A DNA stretch of 64,000 nt, from assembly GCF_033807575.1 (NCBI RefSeq), contig NC_084718.1, positions 16,633,991 to 16,697,990 on the forward strand. Direction: 5' to 3'. Below are positions 22,940 to 34,257 of the stretch, piece after piece. Position 1 is the first letter of the stretch; each line of letters opens with the position of its first letter. The stretch comes from Cydia pomonella (taxonomy: Eukaryota > Arthropoda > Insecta > Lepidoptera > Tortricidae). The notes beneath the pieces were generated by a model. It did not search any database and was not told the DNA's origin. It was given only the letters and a program-made list of their open reading frames with translations. The translations under genes were made by a program, and so were the position numbers.

Positions 22940-24122
22940 GTAAATATCTGAACATTTTGAACTGCTAAAGTATACCAGCAATGTCGCTTAGTTACACGTT
23001 AAATAAAGTAAACACTTATTTTTTGTAAGACCAGACAGTCCAGTCTTTTATAAAAATTCTGCATAGGTGATCTTGATCGAACGGTGATAAAGGCAAGGCG
23101 TAATTTTTGAACAGTATTAGAAAAAAAGGTTTTTTAAGGAAAAATAATAAGGAAAAAGTTGTTAATCTGAATCCATAGACAAAGCCAGAACTCCAAATGG
23201 CATGTGTATTAAACATTAATCATCTTGACACATTTTCCACCACAAACACAAAGTAAAGGTCACATTTCGGCATATTAGTTGGAAATCGGGCGGAAGCGCC
23301 TGCGCAGCCAGCCGCGACGTATTGTCGTCACCCTCGCGTTCAATGACATACTCCAAAACGTCATACGTCACTAAAAAAATATACCTCTCACGTCAAATGA
23401 TGACAGTTTCTTCAAGTCTCATTTGGTTGAGCGAAATGAAAAAAAAAATGGAAGAAATAGGTTTTTACTGTTTTTTTAAACTTAAATACATATTACATTT
23501 CTAAATATAAGACGGGACAGCTACTCCATGAAAAAAAAAAACTATCATACGGATCAACATTACGCGAGAGTACAGATTGACATAGGACGTTTTGGCGTAG
23601 CATGGTGGTATTGACCACGAATATTGCTCTTATTGCGGTCATATTGGATATATGACGAGTGAATAGAATGTGGTTGATCATAGTGTCAAATATATAGGCG
23701 TTCAGATCGCTTTCGCCGCAATTAGAGAATAATGAAATGTGTAAAAATAATGGGAAAGATAGTTTTAGATTCTGCCTTACTTAACTACTATAATTTTAAC
23801 CACACTATGGAAAAAACGAGTACCTACTTGGAGCGCCTAATATTAGTGTTGATTTGAAATTAGGCAAGCCGTTTAGACAGGTCATATTTAAATGGTAAGT
23901 TTTTAAACTTTCACGATTTTTACACATAACTATCACAAACGGGACTTAATCGCGTTTTAAGTTTTAAATTTACCTCCGACGTTTCGAGGACGGCGTTGTC
24001 CCCGTGGTCTCGGAGAAGACTGCAGTCTTTGATGTTAAGTTGATGAAGTTTCAAGGTCCTATGGTGCATGAAAAACATTAAATCGAATAAATATCTATTT
24101 TGGAGCTGAAGGCCTACCGTGT
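22940..24122 (+). other. Intron sequence
   Basis: This is the start of the 8.7 kb interval between the 22939 donor and the 31688 exon. A small CpG-richer patch at 23285-23335 is unexplained. No exon is seen. Confidence 0.4.
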
Positions 24123-24124
24123 AA

Positions 24125-24301
24125 GGGCTCCGTCCCACTGAACATCCCGATTTTTGTGGGTACGATTTTCTGTATTATACCATTTTAGTAGTATGAAAAT
24201 GTATTCCGCAAACAATGCTCGTGTGAACGTTACTATAATATTAGCATGTATACTACTAAAATGGAATCCTGCAAAACGGGATGTTCAGTGGGAAAGAGCC
24301 G
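24125..24301. mobile_element. 177-bp MITE
   Basis: GGGCTCCGTCCCACTGAACA at the left is mirrored by TGTTCAGTGGGAAAGAGCC at the right. Inner ACCATTTTAGTAGTAT pairs with ATACTACTAAAATGG, so the whole unit folds into a long hairpin. Confidence 0.85.
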
Positions 24302-25583
24302 TAAAAACTGAAATCGAAATTCCGCTATTTGGCTATCTATCGCACGAATATTGAAGAGAGATATGCATAGAAGCAGATAACCAAATTTCAATTTTGGTTT
24401 TAGTAGGCCTTCTCGACTCTCACTTAAGTACCTACTTGATAATTCTTGATTGTTGGGCTCGTTTTTTTTTTAACTTGCAAATATGTAATATTTGCTTTCA
24501 TTGCTCAGATATTTATTAGCCTCGAATAATTTAATACTAAATATTAAATTATTGGTGGATGTAGTCAATTAAAATGATTTGTTTGTGTAATGTGTTGCGT
24601 TTTCTGTGTGTTTGTTCCAGACATGAGACTCCACATTACCAAAGAGAATTTACATAGTAATCATAGTATAGAGGCGTATTGTCAAAGTAAATTTTGCAGT
24701 CAACTAAATTTACTGCCATCTTTCGACACAGGACTTAAACACTTAGAATGACCCATGTTCTTTCACTCATATGTGTCACTATCAAACGGGTCGCCAAATG
24801 TCATCACATCACATCAGGATCACAAATATCAGACGGGTCGCCATCTACTCGAATACAGGCTAAACGTATATCGCCTTCTTGATTTTTCGAGGCACATTTT
24901 TTCTTAGACTTTATCTTATACAAAGCTATAAATATCTTTGGTATTACGAATACATAGTCTGTACTAAGTGGGACATTTAATATAAACTTGTGCACTATTT
25001 TTTTATTACGTGTTACTCAGAATCACATGTTTTTTTGACCCTATTAAGAGAATATGGTATTCCAAGATTTTTATTTCGCTCGTACTGAAATATAAAAAAA
25101 CTTTTCTCAAGAATCACTCTATTGAAAGGTGAAAACCGCATGAAAATTCAGTAGTTTTTCAGTTTATCGCGAACATACAGACAGACCGACGTGGTGGGGG
25201 ATTTTGTTTTATAAGGCAAGTAATTAATAGAACTCACTAAAGTCCTTAATAAACAATGACTCTGCCAAAAACCGAATTAATTTATGATGGATTGACCAAA
25301 ATTGAAAAAAAAGCACTTTCAGAGGGTAGGTGAGAGTAAATATTTACCAGTCTTCGTCTTATATGTAGAATTGTTTTATATTCGCGAATGTTCAAGTTTC
25401 ATAACCTGCAGAATCGCACTACATTATTTGCTGGCAAGTTCAAAGCACGCGATGCTGTGTGCGCAACGCAATCATCGGCGTATCACGATTAGTTGACATA
25501 GTATTGGGTTCCGTTGTGAATGGCCTCTTCTAGCTTAATTTGTTTAGTAATTTAGCAGGACTTCCATTGTTTTCCGATATATA
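24302..25583. other. Intron sequence, no exon seen
   Basis: AT-rich. A fragment at 25130-25200 (ATCGCGAACATACAGACAGA) looks like common moth repeat debris. A short repeated phrase ACGGGTCGCCA occurs at about 24787 and 24835. Confidence 0.35.
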
Positions 25584-26812
25584 CAGTGTGTCCCTAGCCA
25601 TTGGACAAAGCCGAAAGGTACAAATGCATTAGGGTATTTAGAGCCAGTGTACAAAGTATCATAACAGCTGGTGTAGCGGTTTCGAAGAAATTAACAAATT
25701 ACCAATTTTTACTTTGGAGCAGCCTGTATGTGTTAGTAGCTCCTAAGGTAATATCCTCAAAGAATAGTATGGAACCTTCTTCAACCTTTTTGATTATCTT
25801 TTTTATTTATGACACTAATAAGCTTCTGACTTTTGAAAAATGTCATCATTATCAAATATTTCGAACAAAATGTCAAAAATGTCATAAATCTGCCACAGAT
25901 TAACAGTGTGTTTATTTTTGTTGTCGATTATTGCAAATAACTTTTGTTCGAAAAAATTTTTTTTTTATCTTTTGTTCTGATTAAAAAAAATATGAACGTC
26001 AGAGCATTCCTGAGAAGTAACCCTACGTGGGATTTCAGGGTTTGTCCAATGGCTAACCCAACTAGCAAAATTTCGTCATATAATGGTTGCGGCAACGTTT
26101 CTGCGGTATCCTTTTAGCTCTTACTATTAGTCATCATTACGAAATCATTACGTTTATATGACGCGATTTGGGCCCATTTTATTCAGCATTTCAGTCATAT
26201 AAAAGTTGTTTAACTGCAACCTCCGCCACTTATAGATCTTATAATAACCACCGACGTGACTATCTTATGACAATTTAGCTGTATACTAGCAAATTACATG
26301 ACTTAAATATGACTGAACTGATCTGTAACTTCCATTTATATGACATATTTGTGGAGTAATCGCATCCTAGGCTACTAAACAATAGAATATAACTCGATAC
26401 TACACGCGCGAGTTGAGTGTTGACGGTAAGTATTTTCTTTATTAGTCAGCCATGATGTTACATGTTTTTATTAAGAATGCTCATAACGTCGGCGTATGGT
26501 AGAAATGTATTGCGAAGGTAAGTTTATTGATGAAGTAAACTATGTTTAATAGTAAATATTTAATGCCCCACTATAATTCTTAGTTAATTAAATATAAATT
26601 TAATTAATATTGATGATTTTCTTGAACGCCGCGGTTATACGGCATTTATCCAGTTATAAGCTATATAATCGCATCTTATATAGCAAGTTTAGCGGTCAAA
26701 GCGCCATTATACATATTTTGTCGGACATATTTTAGGGTTCGTTAGAGTTTCTGAAAAAACCTTTTTACAGATTTTAGTATTTTATTTCTAGAGACAAGTA
26801 GCACCGTGAAAT

Positions 26813-27292
26813 ATGGTCATTGTAGCTGATGTGGACTGTTTTTTAAGAAAAGAAGATCAATTGTGGAGTGATACTGATGTACAGTGGCCTTGGAGCGAGA
26901 CTCATTTCATTTTGTCATCGATGTGTATTGGATGCGGATACTCAACGTCCTCGTTGACAATTGATCCCACACATTTTATCATATCGGACAATAATATAAA
27001 AAATCTACACGACACCATTTTTTTCTGGTGCCCAAACTGTTCAGAGTACGCTATATATGATCACTATCCATTAGAGGAATGTGAGTTTTGTGTGAATACT
27101 GACAATACTGACAATCATCCCCAAATCATCCAAATCTTCGGATCCACTGCTCTCATCAGCATTGAATTGGAGTTCCATTTCCTGTACGGAGCTATCTTCT
27201 ACAACGCCACCAACATCAACGTGCATGTTTTCCGACTCTGCAGTACTAGTTTTTTTTTCGGTCACATTTGTTATTTCTACGGAACCACTTGA
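26813..27292 (+). CDS. Transposon-borne frame with zinc-binding Cys pairs (unknown)
   Basis: The frame starts at ATG 26813, shortly after a good acceptor-like TTTATTTCTAG. It carries MCIGCGYSTSS, FFWCPNCSEY and EECEFC, three Cys-X2-Cys pairs spaced like a zinc ribbon. The portion after about residue 100 overlaps the opposite-strand frame and looks less protein-like, so the real exon may end near 27095. Donor-like AAG/GTAAGT and ACG/GTAAGT sites upstream (26425, 26518) suggest a spliced leader inside the transposon. I do not recognise the family. Confidence 0.35.
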   Translation: MVIVADVDCFLRKEDQLWSDTDVQWPWSETHFILSSMCIGCGYSTSSLTIDPTHFIISDNNIKNLHDTIFFWCPNCSEYAIYDHYPLEECEFCVNTDNTDNHPQIIQIFGSTALISIELEFHFLYGAIFYNATNINVHVFRLCSTSFFFGHICYFYGTT

Positions 27293-27448
27293 AAAATAGG
27301 CACTTGTCACTTCACTTCGGTTTACCGAAATTCCTTGCGTAAGAGTAGTTTTTAAATTGGTGATAATAGATTGCCGCTTCTTTTTCATTTTCCTCTTGTA
27401 TCCACCGGTCTTTTTCGTGTTTTTCCATTGAATCCAGTCCATTTTCAT
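27071..27448 (-). CDS. Possible N-terminus of a CACTA-like transposase (truncated)
   Basis: The minus-strand frame starts MKMDWIQWKNTKKTGGYKRK and continues with a basic stretch, then an acidic Ser/Glu/Asp segment (ESSGSEDLDDLG). This basic-then-acidic start resembles the N-termini of insect CACTA-like transposases as I remember them. No catalytic part follows: it stops at 27071, and the + strand Cys-rich frame occupies the adjacent DNA. It is probably a remnant or a non-autonomous deletion derivative. Confidence 0.35.
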   Translation of the reverse strand: MKMDWIQWKNTKKTGGYKRKMKKKRQSIITNLKTTLTQGISVNRSEVTSAYFSSGSVEITNVTEKKTSTAESENMHVDVGGVVEDSSVQEMELQFNADESSGSEDLDDLGMIVSIVSIHTKLTFL

Positions 27449-28149
27449 ATACTAAATGTTTATATCCAAACAACGTGTCGGATGTCTTTAAATGATGTTT
27501 AAGAGCTATAACAGTCATAAAAAGGTAGCATTTATACTAAATAGTGGTATAATAGCAAAGTTGTATCATTTACTCGACTACGTTTAATTCTGCTCCAATA
27601 AAGGCATATAAAATGTCATTACTCGACCAAATAGTCACATGAGCATCAGGTAGAGGTAAGTTATTCAGCAATATCTAAATCGCTGAATAAGATACTCATA
27701 TATAACATGTTCTATAATTCCCGTTTATATGACAGCATGTAACATATATAGCTATTGTGCTGTATAAGTTACATGATGTCATATAATAGCAAACTACATT
27801 GCTTTTACTCGACTGCACTTGACATGTCGTAAGTCAGATATATAAGTCACTGTTACTCGACTAAATAGTCATATAAGCCACGTAAAAAAGTGACTTATTC
27901 AGCATTTCTTATATGACTTATTAGTCATATAATCAAGTCGAGTAAACGTTTACTCGACTTGCTTACATGACTGATATGCTGAGTAACTAAAAAGCTGCAT
28001 AAGCTGGCTTTATACGACATGTGCTGTATAATTCACGTCTACATGACTTTTATATGATTTATTAGCTGAATAAGCTCAATCTTATATGACTACTTTGCTA
28101 GTTGGGAAGGTCACCCTGTATATAGTCCGCATAATTTAACTTTACCCCA

Positions 28150-28497
28150 ATTTGAATAGGACAAAGGGAATTTTCTACCTACTTCCTCGCGTTTGTCCCG
28201 GAATTTTACCACGGCTCATGAGAGTTTTGGATCCGCTTGGCAACTAATCCCAAGAATTGGCGTAGGCACTCGTTTTTACGAAAGCGACTGCCATTTGATC
28301 TTCCAACCCAGAGGATAAACTAGGCCTTATTGGGATTAGTTCGGTTTCCTCTCAATGTTTTCCTTCACCGAAAAGCGACTGGTAAATACGGCCTCTACCT
28401 AAATTCCGAAAAACTTATTGGAACGAGCCGGGGTTTGAATCCGCGACCTCCGGATTGCAAGTCGCACGCTCTTACCGCTAGGCCACCAGCGCTTACA
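28150..28497 (-). mobile_element. tRNA-derived SINE, family 2
   Basis: Read on the minus strand it begins GCGCTGGTGGCCTAGCGGTA and then has GGAGGTCGCGGATTCAAACC, which carries A-box and B-box-like Pol III promoter motifs. The body (GGTGAAGGAAAACATTGAGA on the minus strand) and 3' part are typical of an abundant moth SINE. A related head is at 52455. Confidence 0.85.
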
Positions 28498-28739
28498 AAG
28501 TAAGGGAATATCATTATAAAACTCATATTTTTATGAAACTTTGACAATGATGACATTGCCACATTTTATCAAATGCCATTGAAAAAGCCACTAAGTTATC
28601 TTGGTCCAACTCTATATGCTTTATAGTGAGTGTGCTACCACTAGAAAAAGGCGTTGAATTCGTAAAATGATGACGTGCAAAATAACCATAGTAGAAAGAG
28701 CATGAAATTAAAATTTTCTATGGGAGGACAATCCTTCGC

Positions 28740-29039
28740 GCCTTATTACTTACCTACTGCTGTGGCGCAGCGACCCGAAGTGGATCTTGGCCTCCGACTT
28801 CAAAAACCACTATGGATCTCTGTCAAAAACCGTTTCTGTCCAGTCGACGGCGTCGATTTCTCTAAGGGCTCGGACACCAGATCTTTAATCCTTCTCTCTC
28901 GTCACCCTCTCCACGTGTGGATCCTAGGATTTTTCAGTAGATCTTCCGCTCAGCTACTAGTAGCACGCGCTCTTCCTTTTGTGTTAGTGACCGCGCTTCG
29001 CGCCTTACATTTTTTTAAATTTGCCGCCTTTTTCTACTG
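28740..29039. repeat. Repeat debris including an antisense ORF2-tail scrap
   Basis: CTGTGGCGCAGCGACCCGAA and GTGGATCTTGGCCTCCGAC are the reverse complement of the SEAK-HFGSL tail seen at 9528. The rest is GC-richer repeat sequence. The edge motif TTCGCGCCTT recurs at about 29930. The 121-codon frame across it is not a gene. Confidence 0.5.
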
Positions 29040-29576
29040 ACGGAAATGGCTTGCCAAACTATAAACCACCTTTTATGATGGTTCAATATCAAGAAAGTTA
29101 AAAAAATAACTAAATAGTTGAGCTAATTTGCATTCTTAGCTCATATGAAACATTCTCGTGAAGCGTGAATTTACGACTTTGGACTATTAATTTACAGTCA
29201 ATTACTTTGTAATTGTAATAAAACAACAGTTCATTCCGACCTACATCTATATACCTACCATAATAATATAACGCACTGACCATACCGTTCGGGCAGGCTA
29301 CGGTACTGACAACTTTATCTGAAGATTGTTACTTGATCTCTCAAGGAATATTGAGTCTTTGTACAATGGTTTTTGAGTGTATTTTGTAATGAAAAATACT
29401 CGTAAATTTTATTACTTATCGAGATAAAGGTGTATTTTCATTTGATCTTAATTACCAGAGCAGTTTCATTGGTTATGGTGAGGTTATGTTAGTTAAGCGG
29501 ACTTTTGTATTAGCATAAATATTTTTTATATTAAGATATTAAATAAATAAATTAAATAAATATTATACGATATCAT

Positions 29577-29812
29577 TAATCAAATTGACTAAGTCCCAGT
29601 AAGCTCAATAAAGCTTGTGTTGAGGGTACTTAGACAACGATATATATAATATATAAATATTTATTAATACTTCAATACATAGAAAACACCCATGACTCAG
29701 GAACAAACATCCATGCTCATTACACGAATAAATGCCCTTACCAGGATTTGAACCCGGGACCATCAGCTTCGTAGGCAGGGTCACTACCCACTAGGCCAAA
29801 CCGGTCGTCAAA
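29577..29812 (-). mobile_element. tRNA-derived SINE, family 1
   Basis: The minus strand begins GACGACCGGTTTGGCCTAGT, with GGTCCCGGGTTCAAATCC as B-box. The + strand left end is CAAATTGACTAAGTCCCAGT. It is the best preserved of the three copies. Confidence 0.85.
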
Positions 29813-30589
29813 AATTTTTTTTTTTTATATTTAAAGAAAACATTGAGACTGGAAAATCTATGTTCTGGAAAATCCACTTTGTCTGTAGAAAAAGGCGCGA
29901 AATTAAAATTTTCTCTGGAAGGACAACCCTTCGCGCCTTCCATTTTTTTTTTTAATTTACTTCTGTCAATTTGTATCGAATATATCTCCAGTACTTAAGT
30001 AAAATTTCAAATATCTACATATATGTCTTTCTTACTAGTTATTTAATGAGTACGTACTTAATTCATAATGCAAATACAAAAATAAGTTGCAACGAATTCA
30101 ATCCCCTCATGCACAATTGCGAATTGGTGGATAAAATACGATATTGTGAATTTGTGAAAATATGGTACGTAGATGACTTTGATAAGCAGTTTTCTTTTTC
30201 GACAATTAAAACGACTGTTATTTTAAAGATGATAGAAGATTAATCCACAATTTTTATTAAACCATAATATATATTATAGATGTTAAAAGAAAATCCGCTT
30301 TAAGCTATTGGCGACATGTATACTATTGCATTTGAAGATTTCCAACTTTATTTTAAAAATTATTTGCGATGTATCACAGCGTGCAGCGCCGCCATCTACC
30401 GTCAAGTAGCGGAAGTAAGTGAAAACATACCTTGTAACAGTCGAGTATCGATGTTAGTTCGCTGCTTGAAGCATAGATGGCGCGAAACATAACAATTGTT
30501 AAACGCGCGTTGATGTTCTTTACTCGTCGTATTGCAATTCACTTAGTGATTTTTTACAGCAGTTACTCTTGTTTGCGATATTCAATCAA
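29813..30589. other. Intron sequence
   Basis: T-rich runs and AT-rich sequence. The frame at 29971 has no recognisable motif. Confidence 0.35.
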
Positions 30590-30945
30590 ACAATATATAT
30601 TTATTTCAGACCAAATTACAGTCCATATTTGTTAGTTAAGTATAGTAAAACCTACTTATATCTATGTTAGTTTATCCTAATTCTATCTTAATAATAGCTT
30701 ATTTACAATCTTGGTGTTTTGGAGCATGCTACGACACCCAATGTCGTTTCATAGGGTTATCCAGTCTCTTTCCTATTGCCGCTAAGGAACTGTTGGCGCT
30801 GCCTCGCAGCCGACACATCTGGGAGGCTACTCGTTTGCGCACTATTGCATAATAATCAGCCATGAGGACCTCAGCAAACATGCCGAATGCGCTACAAAAA
30901 TGCGGCAACCCCAACGGCATTGGACACGCAAGGCACTGCAAGCTT
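30590..30945 (-). mobile_element. 3' end of a LINE, ORF C-terminus
   Basis: The minus strand encodes ACPMPLGLPHFCSAFGMFAE, then LMADYYAIVRKRVASQM and RLRGSANSSLAAI before the stop at 30729-30731. I recognise this as the C-terminus of a LINE ORF2 common in moths. A 3' untranslated tail with AATAAATATAT follows to about 30590. The copy is 5'-truncated. Confidence 0.7.
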
Positions 30946-30984
30946 TTTTGGTATAGTTAATCCATAGGATATTGAAATAATCGG

Positions 30985-31052
30985 ATAGACAGACGGACAT
31001 GACGAATCTATAAGGGTTCCGTTTTTTGCCATTTGGCTACGGAACCCTAAAA
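30985..31052 (-). mobile_element. 5' fragment of the AGGGTTCCGTAGCC repeat
   Basis: This is the reverse complement of the start of the 12881-13722 repeat: TAAGGGTTCCGTTTTTTGCC then ATTTGGCTACGGAACCCT. Confidence 0.8.
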
Positions 31053-31687
31053 AAGATCTGTAACACGAATATTTTAGCAAATATGGTCATGTGTGTTTAT
31101 GGCATTTTTTAAAATACTTTTTAGAATAAGTATATCCAGTGTCATTATTATGTCAGTATATTTATTTTAATAATTAGAAGTATTGATAATATTTATGTGC
31201 ATATAAATTTATTAAAATGAGATAGATATTTATATAATACATATTTTCATCTATCACTTATCAGTTATGAGTTTGTATTAAAGGTTTTAGTAAATTCATC
31301 TATTTATCTGTTTAAAAAAGTACCTGGGGACCTGTAATTTATATTTACCCACATGCAATTTCGGGTACCGACACCGACTGACTTTCTTACCTAACATGGG
31401 TATTTACACTCGGCTTCAAAACCAATGGTTTAAGATAGTGTTATCGATAGTGAGTCCGAAGATATCGGCGAATTTATAAATACGAGCCGATATGACTTCG
31501 GTGTCATACTGCACCAATATTGCAGTGCGACATTGTTGCCGACTGCATTGCTGCCGCAAATGTCAACATCAATTAGAGCAACCCTCTATTGATGTTATTC
31601 AATGTATGTTCCTATTGATTACCCGCAAAAATAAATTTCATCTATTAGTGTTTATTACACTAGTCTAAACATTTTTTTTGTTTTCAG
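31053..31687 (+). other. Intron end with splice acceptor
   Basis: Non-coding. It ends in TTTTTTTTGTTTTCAG, a strong polypyrimidine tract and acceptor for the next exon. Confidence 0.7.
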
Positions 31688-31843
31688 GAGCGGTCGCCTA
31701 GCTGTCGAGGGCTGGTGGTGTGGCCGCGCGATGCCGCATGCGCACGGGCGCGCTAACAATGGCGCGCTCGCACTCCACTACGCGGCAGCGCGCGGATGTT
31801 TAGACTGCGTGCGTCTGCTCGCTAATACCACGCCTGACGTCTC
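31688..31843 (+). CDS. f: Forked/espin-like ankyrin exon (upstream)
   Basis: A 156-base internal exon lies between CAG at 31687 and GTGAGT at 31844. It starts and ends in phase 2, so skipping it keeps the frame. It reads SGRLAVEGWWCGRAMPHAHG, RANNGALALHYAAARG, CLDCVRLLANTTPDVS. NNGALALHYAAARGCLDCVRLL is a canonical ankyrin repeat (G-A-LHYAA-G---CVRLL) and aligns with the espin/forked ankyrin block. The gene product is expected in parallel actin bundles, as in Drosophila bristles and vertebrate stereocilia. The exon is CpG-rich against an AT-rich background. The 21 residues before the repeat have no clear ankyrin pattern. Upstream ankyrin repeats known in the family are not visible in this window. 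Confidence 0.88.
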
Positions 31844-32526
31844 GTGAGTACTTGTACTTATAATTAAATTGATTCACTATAGACACTTTCTAGGATGACG
31901 ATCTAGGGCTTTTACAAATCTTATTGAAAGAAACGAGTCTTGCGTGAGGACAGCGCCTATTGTAACTTCGATTGTATCTATTTGCAAACCGACAAACTGA
32001 TGTCTGCTAGCTGATACTTGATGTCTTGTGAGTTTTCACTTACACTTACACTTTTTTGAGTATGAAGGTTAATAAAATGGTTTTAACAAATCAAGGAAGG
32101 AATATATTCTTAAAGACTTGCGTGAGAATAGCACCTGTCGTACCCTTGATTGCGTCCATACCAATACAATGACTATGTATGACCGTTAGCAAAACAACTT
32201 AGCTGCCTGTCTAGTCTTAAATACAACTGTCTAAACATTCAATCCATAGTATATACAACATATTTAAGGGATCTGACGCATACATCTCATCTACGTATGT
32301 CCCTAGCCATTACAACACGCTAGAATGCTCGTACTAGCCCCTGTTCTTTCTTATGGCGGAAATACAATTAGGAGCTCAATCTTCCATGCAGATAAATCTT
32401 TACATCAGCATAACTAGAGTGTGATGTGATGTGTTGTTATTAGTGCAACACGCCACTTACCTCATAATTATCTGTTTTTACAGTTAGTAAGTTTATTGTT
32501 ATTTATATATTCAATTTGTTTTTTGA
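31844..32526 (+). other. Start of the 31.5 kb intron
   Basis: A degraded echo of the exon end occurs at about 31980-32035 (CGACAAACTGATGTCTGCTA, then GATGTCTTGTGAG) and a third at 32120-32200. This suggests old local duplications around the donor. No exon is seen. Confidence 0.4.
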
Positions 32527-32528
32527 TA

Positions 32529-32765
32529 CCGTAAAACCACTCAACTATAGTCCAAAACTCCCAACTATGGTCCACAAATAAACTCAATTTTTCTCGTTCA
32601 GGTGTGTATTTTACTATATTTTTGTAGTTCTAAGGCAAAGTATGTTTATAAATGGAAGGTAAAACTAGGGGGAAACCAAAAGGAACATTGGTATAGATAC
32701 TTAATTTCCTTTTGAACTTGTGGACCATAGTTGCAGTATTTGACTATAGTTGGGTAGTTTTACGG
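32529..32765. mobile_element. 237-bp MITE with TA duplication
   Basis: CCGTAAAACCACTCAACTAT at the left is mirrored by ATAGTTGGGTAGTTTTACGG at the right, and TGGTCCACAA pairs with TTGTGGACCA further in. TA lies on both sides. Confidence 0.85.
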
Positions 32766-33474
32766 TAGCCTAATTTCATCAAAGCCCTTGCAGTTATGTA
32801 AAGCTCAATTCGCCGAAGAAAAAAAACTTATACATACCTATGTATCTGTATCTACTTTAAAGTTGATTTCATAACACAACTCATGTGTTGATAAAAGTTA
32901 TGCTATTTTGGTTCCCGATAGTAGTCCCGTTTTTGAGTCAGCATTAGTTTATTTTGTGTCTTGTCAGCATTATTACTCAACGTAGGAGGTCTATACAAAT
33001 TTTAAAAATCCCTATTAGATTTGTTGATATTACGACCTTGACATATGACTCGAAATTCATAACGAACGTGTGTACAAATAAGAGAGAGATTGTCACAAAG
33101 ACGCAAAAGCTACATGTAATCCGATTTAAATGAACATTAACTACCCAAACTACAAAAAGCAAACTGAACAGGTATTTGGGGTATCGCATTAAGCAAGTAA
33201 AATTGATTAACATTTAATTTTTAGATTGCATTTTCGTCGGGGCCGCTCACCGCTCATGCGAGTTAATAATTAGGGTAATCCACTGCAACATTTATTTACA
33301 ATGATTCTGTAATCATTTACAAAATACGTAAAGTCTTATGTTAACTAAGTTCATTAACTATTCACAAACATACATTTTTCCTCCTTCCTAATTTTTCGCG
33401 TTTTTTATGGTTAGTAATATCAAAGAGAATTGATTGTAATAGGGAGGTAAAGTCTAGCTCCCGTATTGAAAAAC
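32766..33474. other. Intron sequence
   Basis: AT-rich, no exon or bounded repeat recognised. Confidence 0.4.
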
Positions 33475-33595
33475 GTGTACTAAAGTTACGATGCCGCTAA
33501 TAATCGTTTGTCCCCTTCCATCATACCAATACGTCGGAAAGGGACAAACGATTATTAGCGGCGTCGTAACTTTAGTACACATTTATGAATAAGAG
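33475..33595. mobile_element. MITE, family B, near-perfect hairpin
   Basis: GTGTACTAAAGTTACGATGC starting at 33475 and a mirror ending GTAACTTTAGTACAC at 33580 give arms of about 45 bp with a 16-base loop. The following TTTATGAATAAG end matches the family at 13905-14042. Confidence 0.8.
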
Positions 33596-34257
33596 GGTAA
33601 GAAAATAACGTGCCCCTTAGTATGACTCCAAAAACAGAGGCGCTGTACTGCGCCATGTATTTTGCGGTCACTGAATTGTCAAACGTCAACTTTTGACATT
33701 CAGAGTTAGCATTAAATTGTCTTACAAATCTTAACCAATATATCTTTGGTAGTATTAAAGTATTTAATAGTAATAATCTAGAGAACTACCAATTTAGCGG
33801 ACTTCTATAGATTGATATTTTTCCCTAGGGATACGTGTGCACTTTATTGCACTTCACACAATAAATGCGCACATTCCAACCAGTGTGTTTATTTTCAAAC
33901 ATCTGCAACTCACGCGAATAACAGTATACTTTAAAACTGTAATAGTTGTTCTCGTACTACACTGGTACTTATCGGCAAAATATAATTACAAATAAGTTCA
34001 AAACTAAGTTTACTCAGACAGTTGACGGGTTCGAAGCACCACTTCTATCATGTTAGGTCCCAAGGGACAGATTCGAATTGTAGGCTTAGATTAGATTTTG
34101 AAATTTTCCAGTTTGAAGTGAATTACGATAATATGACGCCAAGATAACAAACGCCCATATAAACAAGTACTCGTATCGACACAAGTAAAAATGTATGGAG
34201 AGGAAAGATTGTAAAGAAAAGGTACGTGGTCATTTCCATCTTAGGTCGGTAGGTAAA

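Larger units (their letters stand above)
26057..28106. mobile_element. CACTA/EnSpm-like DNA transposon, non-autonomous
   Basis: CCCAACTAGCAAA at 26057 is mirrored by TTTGCTAGTTGGG ending 28106. A two-base AA flanks both sides. Both ends carry many copies of short motifs in either orientation (TTATATGAC, GTCATATAA, TTACTCGACT), densest at 27540-28100. Such subterminal arrays are the transposase-binding hallmark of CACTA/EnSpm elements. Two antiparallel frames lie inside, but no full transposase. The superfamily name is inferred from structure; the ends are not the canonical CACTA. Confidence 0.6.
25584..28117. mobile_element. Mariner-like MITE interrupted by a CACTA-like element
   Basis: The left end CAGTGTGTCCCTAGCCATTG then GACAAA is mirrored by TTTGTCCAATGGCTAA at 26041-26056, but the last bases of the right end (GGTCACCCTG) sit at 28109-28118, beyond a 2.05 kb insertion. 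Both ends abut TATA, fitting TA target duplication. Without the insertion the element is about 480 bp. Confidence 0.75.

Noticed and set aside
28425..28497. Possible tRNA gene on the minus strand
   Set aside because: It is the tRNA-like head of a SINE with the typical SINE body attached.
28675..29040. 121-codon frame
   Set aside because: It crosses repeat debris that includes an antisense retrotransposon scrap. There is no protein-like pattern.
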